A stretch of DNA of 64,000 nt from Psylliodes chrysocephalus (lineage: Eukaryota > Arthropoda > Insecta > Coleoptera > Chrysomelidae). The stretch spans positions 13,663,746 to 13,727,745 of the forward strand of contig OV651824.1 in the NCBI GenBank assembly GCA_927349885.1, read 5' to 3'. Each line of letters begins with the position of its first letter. The stretch's first letter is position 1. The position numbers and the translations under genes were made by a program. This document shows positions 34,830-47,080 of this stretch, one piece after another. The notes below the pieces were generated by a model. The model did no database searches and had not been told where the DNA came from. It worked only from the letters and a program-made list of their open reading frames with translations.

Positions 34830-37800
34830 GATTAAATATGTAGCATTGCGACCAGTTCGGCTATTCCAGTTAGTCGAGTCGAGTTCTTATCTTTAGTTGA
34901 ATTTTTGTTGTAAAAACGGCTGGCTTTGTAGAATATTTATTTCATTTTCGATATAAATTATTTTATTATTTTTGAAGTTTTAACTCGGGCGGATTATCTG
35001 TTAAAAAATGCACCTCCTAAATATTGGTTTCATTAACGCAAGATCATTGTTGCCTTCTTTATACAATATTAAACAATTGGTTTTAGACAATTCTATAGAC
35101 ATATTGTTGGTGTGTGAAACATGGTTAAATCATAATATTAGTGATAATCATTTAAATTTTGATGGCTACTATTTATACAGGGCGGATAGAAACTGTAGAG
35201 GGAAAGGGTTATGTTTATATGTTAGTAATAAGATAATTTCTAAGGTAATAGAATGCCGACAGAATTATGTATGGGAGCAATTTTGGATTAAAATAGTCAC
35301 TGAAAAAAAGTCAGTTGCAGTAGGGGTGATATACAAGCCACATGAACAAAATACTAATCTTTTTCTTAATGAACTTGAGGACTGCGTAATCACAATAGCT
35401 CCTACTCATGGCGAAATTGTTTGCATGGGTGATTTTAACTTAGATTTACAAAATTTTCAAAATAGTCAAGTAAAAATTTTTATTCGATGCTGGATGTATT
35501 AAGCCTTCGGCAACTAATAGACACTCCCACCAGAGTTACTGCTACCTCTGCAACCCTTTTGGACTATATTATAGTTCGGGATGGTTGCAAGGTAGAACAT
35601 GGCATTATTCATTCAGGTATATCGGATCACTTTGGTATATATTGTAAATTAAGAATGCGCGATGAACAACAAGGGCCTAAATATTGTACATATAGGAGTT
35701 TTAAGAATTTCGATCAAGATCTTTTGCAAAGAGATTTATTCAATACATTTTTTTTTTAGAATTTTCGATCAAGAAAATATAGATGAAAAAGTTTCCTATT
35801 TAGTTAATTCTCTAAATAATTTATTCGATAGGCACATACCTACAGTTACATGAAGAATAACAAAACCTAAAGCTCCGTGGATAACAGATGTAATAAGAAT
35901 TATGATGGGTGAGCGAGATAAGGCCATGGCGAAATTTAAAAAATCAAAAAGTCAGCGACACCTGGATTTTTACAGGCAAATGCGTAATGTAACCAATCAA
36001 GCAATTAAAAGGGAGAAAAAAGCTTACTTTACTTACCAACTTAATATTAGCTCAACAAAAGAAATTTGGAAAACACTTAAATCAAACAAATTAATTCCTG
36101 AAAAAAGTAATAATATACCACAAAATCTAAAAAATCATCAGCAATTGAATAACTTTTTCGTAGAATCTATTCCAGATAGTCGGCCATCAGTCAATATATT
36201 AAATTTTTATAAGAATAATAAGCGACTAAACGCAGATTTCGAATTTAAAGAAATTAATGATCTTTTTACTTTTAAAACCATTTGCGATATAAAAACGAAT
36301 GCTAAAGGTTGTGATGGAATAGATATTAAACTTATTAAGCTTTGCTGTCCTTACATAGTGCCATACATTACTCATATAGTCAATTTTTGTATCACTGAGA
36401 ATGTATTTCCCACTGTGTGGAGGAGTGCAGTTGTAAATGTTTTGACCAAAAAACGAAATCCTTCGAAAATGAAAGACTTAAGAGGAATAAGCATTTTGCC
36501 TTCGTTATTGAAGATCCTAGAGCGGGCAATGGATATTCAAATTAGAGACTACCTTTCAACTTATCATTTACTACCTACTATCCAATCTGGATTTCGAAAG
36601 GGACATAGTTGTACAACTGCTCTTCTCCACATTGTCGATGATAATATAAAGGCTACTGATGATAATCAGTGTACTCTCTTGGTGTTGTTAGACTTCAGTC
36701 GTGCGTTTGATACTTTAAATCATGATTTAATGATAGCTATTTTACAGTACATAGGCTTCTCTCCTCATGCTCTTTTACTAATGAATAATTATTTAAAAGA
36801 TCATCAGCAGAGAGTTAGCATCGACGGTTGTGACTCAGAATTTATAAAACTTAGAACTGGAGTTCCACAGGGCTCAATTCTTGGTCCTCTGTTGTTCTCA
36901 ATTTATACCTCCCACCTACTTAACTCTCTACAGTTTTGAAAAGCTCATTTATACGCAGATGACACACAGTTGTATTATAGTTTCCCTTATGAGATGACTG
37001 AAGATGCATGTAATCGTATCAATTCGGATTTAGAAAAATTTGTGAACGCGGCCACAGATCATTGTTTAATAATAAATCCCACCAAGTCAAATTTAATGTT
37101 ATTCGGTAGTAAAATATATCGTGAGAGGGCAATACATTATACAAACATACGAATACAGAATGAACAATTAGTAATTGTAAATGAAGCCAAAAATTTAGGT
37201 GTACTAGTAGACTCTGAGCTAAGATTTGAAAAACACGTAAATTGTCTGTTACAGCGTGCTTACTCTACACTTAAAATCATTTATGGAAATCGACACCTTT
37301 TTTCATCTCGTGTTAAAGAAACTTTATGTGAATCTCTTGTTCTTTCTCTTTTTAACTATGCAAGCATACTTTATGGTCCACATTTAACAGCACAGTATAA
37401 AAATAAAATTCAGAAAGTGCAAAACTGTTGCCTTCGTTTAATTTTTAGCATTCCTCGCAGACAAAGGATATCGCATAAACTTAAGGAAATTGGATGGTTA
37501 GATATGAACAGTAGAAGGGTGTTGCATACTGTGTGTCTTGTCCATAAAATAATGACTACAAAAAAGCCATCATATCTTCACAAGAAAATACGGTATCGCA
37601 CGGACATACATAATCTAAATATTAGACATAAAAATACGATTATGGTGCCAAAATTCAAATCAGAGATGTTCAGGCGTTCCTTTGTATATCAAGTTGCTCA
37701 CATATATAACTGTGTTCCTCAAAAATTTAGACATTTAAATGTTTCAAAACTGAAAACAATGTATAAAACACACTTGTTAAATCTAAGAACCACATAACAC

Positions 37801-38062
37801 ATCAAAGTTACAGACCAATTTGTTTGTTGCACTCTTAACAGATACTCTGCCGGTTAAATATTAAATATTTCATTATTTAAAATATTTTTTTTTTCTTTTT
37901 TAGGGTTAGGTGGAAGAACATTTTTTGCATTCGTAGGAATGCAAAAAATGAACTTCGCCCTTTATTTCAAATGTTAATTTATTTCTATTGTATGAATATA
38001 CATGTGAACTTTTGATTTGAAATAATAAAGACGATATTATTATTATTATTATTATTATTAAA
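34830..38062 (+). mobile_element. CR1/L2-like LINE, near full length for ORF2, (TTA)n tail
   Basis: Leader from about 34830, an ORF with endonuclease and reverse transcriptase at 35008-37797, about 240 bp of 3' untranslated sequence and a short (ATT)8 tail ending near 38060. The 3' region contains a hairpin GCATTCGTAGGAATGC (37928-37943). No ORF1 is present upstream, so the copy may be 5'-truncated or belong to an ORF1-less group. The exact 5' border is not visible. Confidence 0.85.
35008..37797 (+). pseudogene. LINE ORF2: apurinic endonuclease and reverse transcriptase, five breaks
   Basis: The ATG at 35008 begins MHLLNIGFINARSLLPSLYN. The endonuclease is recognisable: LLVCETWLN (catalytic Glu), GVIYKPH, GDFNLD, then after a frame change near 35480 LIDTPTRVTATSATLLDYII and SGISDHFGI (SDH). 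A frame change at the T-run near 35750 and a TGA at 35851-35853 follow. The RT reads KDLRGISILPSLLKILERAM, IQSGFRKGHSCTTALL, LLDFSRAFDTLNHDL, GVPQGSILGPLLFSIY, a TGA at 36937-36939, then HLYADDTQLY with both aspartates, and the C-terminal block to 37797. It would nick target DNA and prime reverse transcription there. The breaks are few and single-base, so it is a fairly young dead copy. Confidence 0.9.
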
Positions 38063-38868
38063 TAAAGTCAAAAAAACGTCTCATAATTTTTCATCTTTTA
38101 GTTACCTACCAAAATTAGGTACTACAATACAAATATTTAAGTCCGGCCCAGAACATCTCCCTACTCCTTCCACCCAGTTTTTCGGTTTTGGCAAAATTCG
38201 CGCAGCGACAAATGCTTCCTATGTTACCTCTACCCTTTCTAACCTCTTTGATCTGAATACAAGTTTCCTGAAATAATTAGGCAAAAATAAAGGAATGTAT
38301 TTTGCGTTTCAAATTTTAAATTCTATAAAAAATGGTGGAAATACTTGTTAAATATTATGCATTAAAAGTAAAACAAACTGTACTTTCCACCATTCTTTCC
38401 CGTACTCTGAACGCTCTGAACCTATTTTTAAAATCATTTTCTCAAAATATTATCGTTCAGAGCTGTATTTTTTTGTGATAAAAAAGTCGTTGTCACTTAT
38501 CATTGACAACGCGTTGAACTTGGACTTAATAACTTTATTATAATGCTGACAAGGTTTTAACAAATGAGTTGCTACGAGGAAGATTGTGTATTGTGTATGA
38601 AGTATATGAAGGTAAAATAGCAATAGGTAACAATAGATCTTTTAGGTCGCAGTGTATTAACACCCCATTATCAACATAACAAATAGCAATAGGGCCACTT
38701 TAAACAACATAAATTGTATACAGTGGTCAAGATATAAAATCAAGAGTGCATGATGCACAATGAGTTTGTGAAATAAGTTTGAATAACAAAAGTTCGAATT
38801 AGAACATTTCGATGACAATATTTTGAACTATTAAATTAAGAATGATAACACATCGAAATTCCTAGGCA
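38063..38868. other. No gene recognised
   Basis: About 800 bp of ordinary AT-rich sequence with no ORF or repeat that I can support. Confidence 0.5.
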
Positions 38869-38870
38869 TA

Positions 38871-41728
38871 CAGGGTGGGCCACTTAAAAGTTCCACCCCC
38901 CCCTTATTTCGTTGTTTAGTGAGATATCGAAATATTTTTTTTTGTTGGAAAGACTAAAACAAATACTTTCTTAGGATTAATTCAATTATTCTGTGACGTC
39001 ATAGCTTACTTACGGTTTTTCCGGAAATAACAATTTATTTTTTTTTGTTAAATTGAAACCCACTTTTTTATTCTAAATTTAAATTTCTGGGACATTTTTG
39101 TATAATAATCGTGTATTAAAAATTTTCTGGCAGCTGTCGAAATGGCCGCCATATTGGATAATATTGTTTCTAAGCATATTACTATTAATTCGTTTATGGA
39201 AAAAATATAGAAATGTATGATCTTTATAAAATCTTTGTAAGCTGGAAAATTATCATTGAGGCCCATTTACCGTATACCAGTGGCGTATCTAAGCATTTTT
39301 ATTATTAGTAAACCGTTTAATAATTCCATCCGCTTTTATCTTCGTTGTTAATTGAGATATCGAAATGGAAAATTTTTTGTTTAAATGCTTATAACACATA
39401 CTTTGATTTACTGGATCCAATTGTTCTATAACGTCATGGCTTACTTCCGATTTTCCCGGATATAACTGAAAATCGCAATTTATTTTTAATTTTAAAATGA
39501 AAACCCCTTTTTATTGAAAATTTAAATTTCTGGGACGTTTTCCGACAAGTAGTGTGTATTAAAATGTTTCTGTCAGCTGTCAAAATGACCGTCATATTGG
39601 TTAATATATTTTTTAATATGTTATTGTAAATTCGTTTATGGAATAAATATGGAAATGTATAAAATCTTTGTGAGCTACACAGTTCTTATTAAGGCCCATT
39701 TATAGTATACCAGTGGCGTATCTAAGATTTTTGTTATTAGCAAACCGTTTAATAATTCCACCCGCTCTTATCTTCCTTATTAATTGAGATATCGGAATGA
39801 AATTTTTTTGTTTGAAAGCTTGGAATAAGTATTGTCAAATAATTGATTAAACTGGTCTGTGATGTCATTGCTTATTTTCGGTTTTTCGAAAATAACAGTA
39901 AATCGCAATTAATTTTTTATTTTTGAATGGAAACCCACTTTTTTATTGAAAATTTATATTTCTTGAGCATATCTGTCATCGAACTGAATTCATACGATTT
40001 TAGCGTTTGTAACCACTACATCAGCAACTACCAACTGATAAATAAAATAAAAAAAAAATAGTTATTTATGCTTATAATAAGTATATAAAGTGGCTTTCAA
40101 AAAAGGCCTTTACATACGAATTGCATACGGCATATCTACTACCGTACATATTGCCCACTAAGATTAAAAATACAAAGGTTACTTTACGCACTAACGCGTA
40201 AAGAAAGTTTGAAATAAAATGTCATTTGTCATGTCAAAATATTAAAAATTGTGTCTTGTTGACGCACTGGTGCGTAAAAAGTTTTAGTGAAAAAAGTAAA
40301 ACTTTATGCACTCCGTAGTGCGCATAATGTACGTACTTTAACGCACAGTAGCAAAAAAATAAATTAATACGACACACAACAGATCTTTAAATTTAAAAAA
40401 TGTTTATTTTTATTTTAAATTTTAAAGTAGCTTAATTTCATCAGAAAGATTTAAGGAATATATATAATAAAACTATACCCACCATACAATAATAAACATT
40501 GATAAGTTCAAGAAATTTGAATTTTCAATAAAAAAGTAGGTTTCCATTTAAAAATAAAAAAATAAATTGGGATTTACTGTTATTTTCGAAAAACCGGAAG
40601 TAAGCCATGATGTCACAAATCAGTTGAAGCAAGATTTGACATTATTTATTCCAAGCTTTCAAACAAAAAAGTTGTCATTCCGATTTCTCAATTAATAAGG
40701 AATAAGGAAATCTTAGATACGTCACTGGTACAATGTAAATGGGTCTTAATGGGAATTTTGAAGCTCACAAAAATGTTATACATACTCATAATTTTTTCCA
40801 TAAACGAATTAACAGTAACATATTAAAAAATATATTATCCAATATGACGGTCATTTTGACAGCTGACAGAAAATTTTCAACACACGTCACGGACCATTTG
40901 AATCCAGTATATGATAGTATCTGTTCAAAGCTTTAAACAAAAAAGATTTCGCTCCAATATTTCAATTTACAACGAAGATAAAAGGCGATGGAATTATTAA
41001 ACGGTTTGCTAATAATAAAAATGCTTAGATACGCCACTGGTGTACTGTAAGTGGGTTTTAATAGGAATTTTGAAGCTTACAATGATTTTATAAAGATCAT
41101 ACATTCCCATATATTTTTCCATAAACGAATTAATAGTAACATGTTTAGAAAAAATATTATCCAATATGACGGCCATTTTGACAGCTGACAGTAAAATTTT
41201 AATATACGCTTCTTGTACAATATTGTCCCAGTAATTCAAATTTTCAACAAAAAAGAGGTTTCGATTTTAAATTAAAAAATAAATTGCGATTTTAAGTTAT
41301 ATCCGGAAAAATCCAAAGTAAGCCATGACGTCATAGACCAATTGAATCCAGTATATGAAAGTATCTGTTATAAGCTTTTGAACAAAAAAGTTTTCATTCC
41401 GATATCTCAATTAGCAACGAAGATAAAAGCGGATGAAATTATTAAACGGTTTGCTAATATTAAAAATGCTTAGATACGCCACTGGTCCAATGGGTCCCAG
41501 AAATCCAAATTTATAAAAAAAGTGGTTTTCAATTTAAAAATAAAAAATAAATTACGATTTTCTGTTATTTCCGGAAAAACCGGAAGTAAGCCATGACGTC
41601 ACAAAATAATTGAATCCATCGTAAGAAAATATTTGTTCTATTCTTTCAAACAAGAAAAAAATTATTTCGATATCTCAATGAATAACGAAGATAAGGGGGG
41701 GGGTGGAACTTTTAAGTGGCCCACCCTG
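38871..41728. mobile_element. Large foldback element of repeated ~430-bp units, TA-flanked, CAGGGTGG ends
   Basis: CAGGGTGGGCCACTTAAAAG at 38871 is mirrored at 41728, and TA lies on each side. The left half holds about three direct units (anchors GAGATATCGAAAT near 38931, 39354 and 39786). The right half holds about four units in the opposite orientation (anchors near 40684, 40957, 41402 and 41672). Each unit includes a TTCCGG(TTTTTCCGG)AAATAAC-like block, a TTTAAATTTCTGGGAC block and a TGTCAAAATGGCCGCCATATT block. The centre (39990-40440) is different and AT-rich. No transposase ORF is present. The CAGGGTG tip and TA target suggest Tc1/mariner relatives. Confidence 0.8.
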
Positions 41729-41781
41729 TATATATCTGTGGCATATAACACAATAATAGCTCCTTATAAAATCTGTTTAAA

Positions 41782-41994
41782 GGAGGCCCTACACGCTACG
41801 ATTTTTATTAGATTTGAACTGTACATTTCATCGATTCAGTCCATAACTCAACGTAAAGAGCCCGATCTGACTCTCCCCTTCTGTCCTCTTTTGTTTAATG
41901 TAAAGATGAAGAGTGAAATGAACTGATTAAATCTTGCCTTTAGATCAACTGTGCGTTTTGGCCTTCAGGCCATGTCGGAGCATGTAGGACCTCC
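41782..41994. mobile_element. Short MITE with GGAGGCCCTACA ends
   Basis: GGAGGCCCTACACGCTACG at the left and the reverse complement of CATGTAGGACCTCC at the right are inverted matches about 213 bp apart. No ORF is present and no clear duplication is visible. Confidence 0.5.
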
Positions 41995-42596
41995 ATTAGT
42001 CAGACGACACGACCGCTGTCCACGACAATTAGTAATGCTTACAGTAATCCGCATTACACAAACAATAGTAATGGCCAATCATTAATTCTAACCTCTAGAT
42101 ATTTTGCACTACTATATAACTGGAGGGCCTAAACCCTCTAATTTACTCATGCGAGCGAATGCAATTACGGCATAATCGCTTTTTAATCTGCTGATTATTT
42201 TTGTGGAATAATATAATAATCGGATCATAATTTTTTGAAAAATCAATAAATTACAAAACGCCATAATCTATAGATAAACTATTATTAAATTTTCTTTATT
42301 ATGAAATAATCTGTCCATTCAATCACACGGTTGCATAATCATATTTCCCAAAATAAAATCGGAAAAGCTCCCTCCACATATATATATAGCGCGTGCAATC
42401 TCTTCATAACATGTTGGGTTAACGAATTTTTTAAGGGGTGCTTATTTGGTTTGTTAAAAAAATTAATATGATGTTACAGAGAGAGTAATCCTTTTACACT
42501 AGTGCTTCTCGTGTCTCGAGTTTTTTAACGAATTTTTATTAGTTTTATTCAAGAGCCACAAGGGAATTAAAATGGGTCGTCATTAATAGATAGATA
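41995..42596. other. No gene recognised
   Basis: AT-rich spacer with a short (TA)n run near 42379. It ends at the TA target of the next element. Confidence 0.5.
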
Positions 42597-42853
42597 TACA
42601 GGGTGATTTTTTGAAAAGGATCCACCCTCAATAACTTCGATCTCGTCTTGATTCAGGTAAAATACAAAAACAGGTCAATTTTTATCCTTAGGGGGACACA
42701 TTTTTAGATCACAACTGATTTTGTCGGATCAACCCCATGGCCCTACCAGCTCCCACCTCAAAAACCTTCAATAGCAAGGGGGGCCAGGTGACCCCATGTT
42801 GGAAAGGTTTTTGCATTTACCATACGACCATGTATGAATTATTTCGTTTTGTA

Positions 42854-44386
42854 CAGGGTGGGTTCAAGAAAAAAGACAAATTGCAATAAATAGACTTAAA
42901 TTACATACATCATAATAGATTCTTAAAATGACCACCGTTGAGCATAATAGGAATCCTTCCTCATTCAACAATTTATCTTCTGTCGTAAATTCACTTAAAT
43001 TTTTTGCTTTAGTTTTTGAAGACGGTTGATGAGTGATACCGCGCTATCGCTCTTTTTGTATGCATTTTTATCTGCAATTTTTTGCGCATCTTTACAAGCC
43101 GTTTTGACGGATTAGATTTAATCCAAGTAGTTTGCAGTCAGTTGGTATGTCAATTGATTTATTTCCTGTAAAATGGTTTACACTATTGCCGAGCGGGTAG
43201 AAGTTATTTTCATTTATGGTGAGGAGCAGAATTGTGCCCGCGCCACTGCCAGAGTTTTTAATGCGAGACATCAAGACAAGCGAATGGAGCACAAATATGT
43301 CACGCAACTTGTGCGAAAGTTTCAAGCAACAGGATTGGTGAAAAATATGAAGAGAGAAGGTAACAGAATAGTTAATGAAATGGCTCAGATTGAAGTGATG
43401 GGGAACTTTACTTTCGATCCAACCAGTTCTTTGCGTCAGATTGCTACGACCACTGGACTTTCATATTCATCGGTACGCAAAGTGACAAAACTTTTTAAAT
43501 TCCATCCCTATAAAATGAAGATACTTCAGGAGCTTGTGGACGATGATCCTGATAGGAGATTACAGTTATGCGAAATTATGACGGAAATGATAAACGCAAA
43601 CCCAAACCTCATGAAAAACATTTGCTTTAGTGACGAATGTAGTTTTTATCTGCATGGCGCAGTCAATAAACATTGGAGTGATGAGAATCCTCACATTTTT
43701 AGAGAGGGGAATACTCAAGCTCCTCAGAAATTAAATGTATGGGCAGGAATACTAGGCGATGCGGTAGTCGGTCCCGATTTTCATTATTGAGACTTTGACT
43801 GGCGAGGTATATTTAGAGCATCTGGAGGTTATCATAGATCCCTTGATAACGGTTGAAGTTGAAAATCAGCGGGATCAAGATGGAAATCTTGTACTTGAAG
43901 AAAATGAGCTTTTTTTTTCAGCAAGATGGAGCCCCACACCTCACTTCGCTGTGAATGTTCGGAACTGGTTGAATCAGAGATTTCCGCATCATTAGATTGG
44001 CAGGCGGGGAGCAACAGAATGGTCTCCACGGTCACCAGATTTGACAGGATCAGATTTTTTCCTCTGGGGGCACCTAAAATCTGTTGTCTTCAAAACTAAA
44101 CCAGCAGATTTAGTGGAGTTGCGACAACGAATAACTGACGCATGCAGAAGAATCCCTAGAGAAACCTTTCAACGGGTGAGAGAGGAATTTGAAAACCGCC
44201 TTTACTACTGCATGGAGAATAACAGTGGTCATTTTGAGCACTTGTTGGGATTTTGCTTCCTTTCACTCTAAACCGTTTCTTCTCGTTTTGTAAACAATTA
44301 ATACAATTTTTATTCCAAAAAATAACCAATTAAAGCGAAATGTAAATCTATTTATTACAGTTTGTCTTTTTTCTTGAACCACCTTG
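42854..44386 (+). mobile_element. Tc1/mariner-like transposon, 1,533 bp, degraded transposase
   Basis: CAGGGTGGGTTCAAGAAAAA at 42854 is mirrored as the reverse complement of TTTCTTGAACCACCTTG ending 44386. The TIRs extend about 50 bp, and TA flanks both ends (42852-42853 and 44387-44388). Size and layout suit a mariner-type element. It encodes the broken transposase at 43173-44271. Confidence 0.85.
43173..44271 (+). pseudogene. Tc1/mariner-like DDE transposase, frameshifted
   Basis: The ATG at 43173 begins MVYTIAERVEVIFIYGEEQN. The N-terminal half has a helix-turn-helix (SLRQIATTTGLSYSSVRKV). The catalytic core follows: ICFSDECSFYLHG (first Asp), KLNVWAGILGDAVVGP, a frame break near 43790, then TGEVYLEHLEVIIDPLI. 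At 43905-43945 the expected QQDGAP motif (second Asp) is present at DNA level but out of frame: an extra T in a T-run and a two-base duplication around CCACACCTCAC push it through WSPTPHF. The C-terminal block DFFLWGHLKSVVFKT is open at 44041-44271. A plus-strand stop at 43993 also interrupts it. The enzyme would excise and insert the element at TA sites. This copy cannot make a full protein. Confidence 0.88.
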
Positions 44387-44643
44387 TACAAAACGAAATA
44401 ATTATTACATGGTCGTATGGTAAATGCAAAAAACTTTCCAACGAGGAGTCACTCGGCCCCCCTTGCTATTGAAAGTTTTTGAAGTTGGAGAAGGTGGGGC
44501 CATGGGGTTGATCCGACAAAATGAGTTGTGATCTAAAAATGTGTCCCCCTAAGGATAAAAATTTACCTGTTTCTGGATTTTACCTGAATCAAGACGAGAA
44601 CGAAGTTATCGAGGGGGGAACCTTTTCAAAAAATTACCCTGTA

Positions 44644-45046
44644 ATTGAAAGAAGTAGGGCATTATTAAAAAAAAAAAAAACATTATAAACAAAAACAATT
44701 ACGCGCCATCTGTAATAAATCTTCGAGAATTTGCTATTTTTTGTTTTAATAAGTATCTAGTAGTTTTTAAACATGAGGGTTTCCCACCTTTTTTTTAAAT
44801 ATCTGTATAGAGTGCTGCCTTATCGATGCATAAATTTAAAGCTCTTAATATTTACGAGACACATCACATTGCGAAATATTCCTAATAGAGAGCATATATT
44901 AGAAAATTCTCCACATCTTTGTTTTTCAAGAGAGGCCTATTTTAACTCAAAATCTACTGATACTATAGAAGTAAAAAATTTAAATTATGTGTTAAAAAAT
45001 AAAAAATTTATTGTTACACTTCCTTTCAAGAAAACAGATAAATTGT
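44644..45046. other. Unrecognised 91-codon ORF in AT-rich DNA
   Basis: An ORF at 44773-45048 (plus) starts MRVSHLFFKYLYRVLPYRCI and has ordinary, non-repetitive composition. It matches no family I recall, has no intron signals that I can place, and its end overlaps the start of the next repeat. It may be chance or a fragment of an unrecognised element protein. Confidence 0.25.
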
Positions 45047-46025
45047 AAGACCTCTAGGTACGTTTTTTAGGTCTTTAAAAATGCGGTTAAACCTTACTTT
45101 ATCAAAATGACAAAAACCAATATGTAGCACGAAAATCCAGGTATAATTTTTAGTATGAATGCCTCCATACATTGGTAAAATTCAAAAAAATAATAAATCA
45201 TTACATAGCATGACCTCTAAATATGTTTTTTAGGTCTTTAAAATGGCGCGATTCTGCGGTTAAACGATACTTTATCAAAATGACAAAAATCAATATGTAG
45301 CACGAAATTCCAGGTATAATTTTTAGTATGAATGACTCCATACATTAGTATATTTAAAAAAATAATAAATCATTACATACCAAGACCTCCAAATACGTTT
45401 TTTAGGCATTTAAAATTATACCTGGATTTTCGTGCTAAATATTGGTTTTTGTCATTTTGATAAAGTAAGGTTTAACCGTGGAATCGCGCCATTTCAAAGA
45501 CCTAAAAAACGTATTTGGAGATCTTGCTATGTAATGATTTATTATTTTTTTGAATTATAATAACGTATTAAATCATTCATACTAAAAATTATACCTGGAT
45601 TTTGGTGCTAAATATTGGTTTTTGTCATTTTGATAAAGGTTTATCTGCGGAATCTCGCCATTTTAAAAACCAAAAAAACGTATTTGGAGGTCTTGCTATG
45701 TAATGATTTATTATTTTTTTAAATTATAATAATGTATTGAATCATTTGTATTAAAAATTATATCTGGAATTTCTTGCTAAATCTTGATGTTTGATATTTT
45801 GGTAGAATAATGTTTTTCCGCGAAACCCCGCATTTTTAAATACCTAAAAAATGTAATTAGAGGTCTTGCTTTTTGATAATTTATTATTTTGTTTATCGAT
45901 ACTTGTTTATTGAATTTTTGGTAAAAATTGTAATTGTAATCTCGTGCTAAATGTGTTTTTTTTATCTCTTTCTTCTCATAGTCATTTGACGACAAAACAC
46001 CTGACTTTAAAAAGACCAAAAAAAT
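45047..46025. repeat. ~168-bp units, three direct then four inverted
   Basis: Units open with (A)GACCTCTA(G/A)(G/A)TACGTTTTTTAGG at 45047, 45209 and 45379, and appear reversed at about 45505, 45676, 45845 and 46010. Each contains a TTATCAAAATGACAAAAA block and a CCAGGTATAATTTTTAGTAT block. Orientation flips near 45410. Similarity decays towards the right, so the inverted copies are older or faster-evolving. Confidence 0.8.
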
Positions 46026-46339
46026 ATATTTTAAATTATTGCTCGGCCATAAGTTTTTGTTAAATCAATTAACAAAAACCTAATGAATATCTGGTATTAA
46101 AATTATATTTATAATCGCATTGTAAATGGGTTTGTTTCATTCCCGTCTTTGTGTAAGATTATCTTATTTTAACTAATAATTCAAATTGAATTAACCTATT
46201 TTTTTTTTCAATAAAAACAATAATATTTATTTATTTCTAAACCTTCATGATATTAAAGTCCACCTGAACCAAAGATTTTTCCGAATAGCAATATCAATAC
46301 AATAAGGAACCGTCGGCGCCGCGCGGTTTTTCTGCTAGT

Positions 46340-47080
46340 TTCAGCCTCACCTGGTGTAAAGGGGATACGGGAGTTCTAGCACAATCCTCATGTAAATTAA
46401 CATTCTGCCAATTTTTGCCCATATCAAGTTCACTCTCGTCATAACCTCACGTGTCATGACGTCACCAGCCAACGATTGCTAACCTAACCTATTCTGACCA
46501 AACATTACATTACCTCAGCTTTTAATCAGGTTTTAATCAGTTTTATTTAGTTTTAATTAGATTTTGATCGGTATTTAATCAGAATTTAATCATTTTTTGA
46601 TCAGCCTCACCTGTGTTATGCAGCACCCTGCAGCGTGCTGCGGTTATCATGAGTAAAGGTTCTAGTAAAAGAAGTAGGGAATATTCGACAAATGTCATTC
46701 ACGTCAAGAAAAACCTAGACATTTCGAGACGGTTCGAGAACGTTAAAGTAAGCTATATATGTCGGTGATTCTGACGTCAGTCAATCAGTTTTATGATAGA
46801 CGATATACGTTGATGTTGTCAGTTGTATAATTGTTGTTAAGTTGAGTTGCAATAAATTGAGATACCAAAAACCAGTGTAAGACCTGTATAGCTGACAGGT
46901 AATGTTAGGTCAGGTTAGGTTAGGTTAGCAACAGTTTGCTGGTGATGTCATGACACGTGACGTCATGACTAGTGATCTTGATATGGACAAACATTGGCAG
47001 AATGAACCTTAGCGATTTCTAATGTTAATTTACATAAGAATTGTGCTAGAATTCCCCTAACCCCTTTACTTACTGGTATC
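46340..47080. mobile_element. Foldback element with ~150-bp arms and TTAGG-like centre
   Basis: The left arm (TGTAAAGGGGATACGG, TTCTAGCACAAT, TGTAAATTAACATT, CATATCAAG, GACGTCACCAGC, GCTAACCTAACC; 46352-46493) is mirrored by 46902-47072. Near the right inner edge TTAGGTCAGGTTAGGTTAGG (46903) contains TTAGG-type telomere-like pentamers. The loop includes several TTTTAATCAG-like words. No ORF is present. Confidence 0.75.

Larger units (their letters stand above)
42599..44641. mobile_element. Long palindromic TA-flanked element enclosing a mariner-like transposon
   Basis: CAGGGTGATTTTTTGAAAAG at 42599 is mirrored by the sequence ending TTACCCTG at 44641, with TA at 42597-42598 and 44642-44643. 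The arms match over about 250 bp (42599-42851 and 44389-44641). The two arms meet at the borders of the inner element, so without it they would form one long palindrome centred on TA. Confidence 0.85.
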
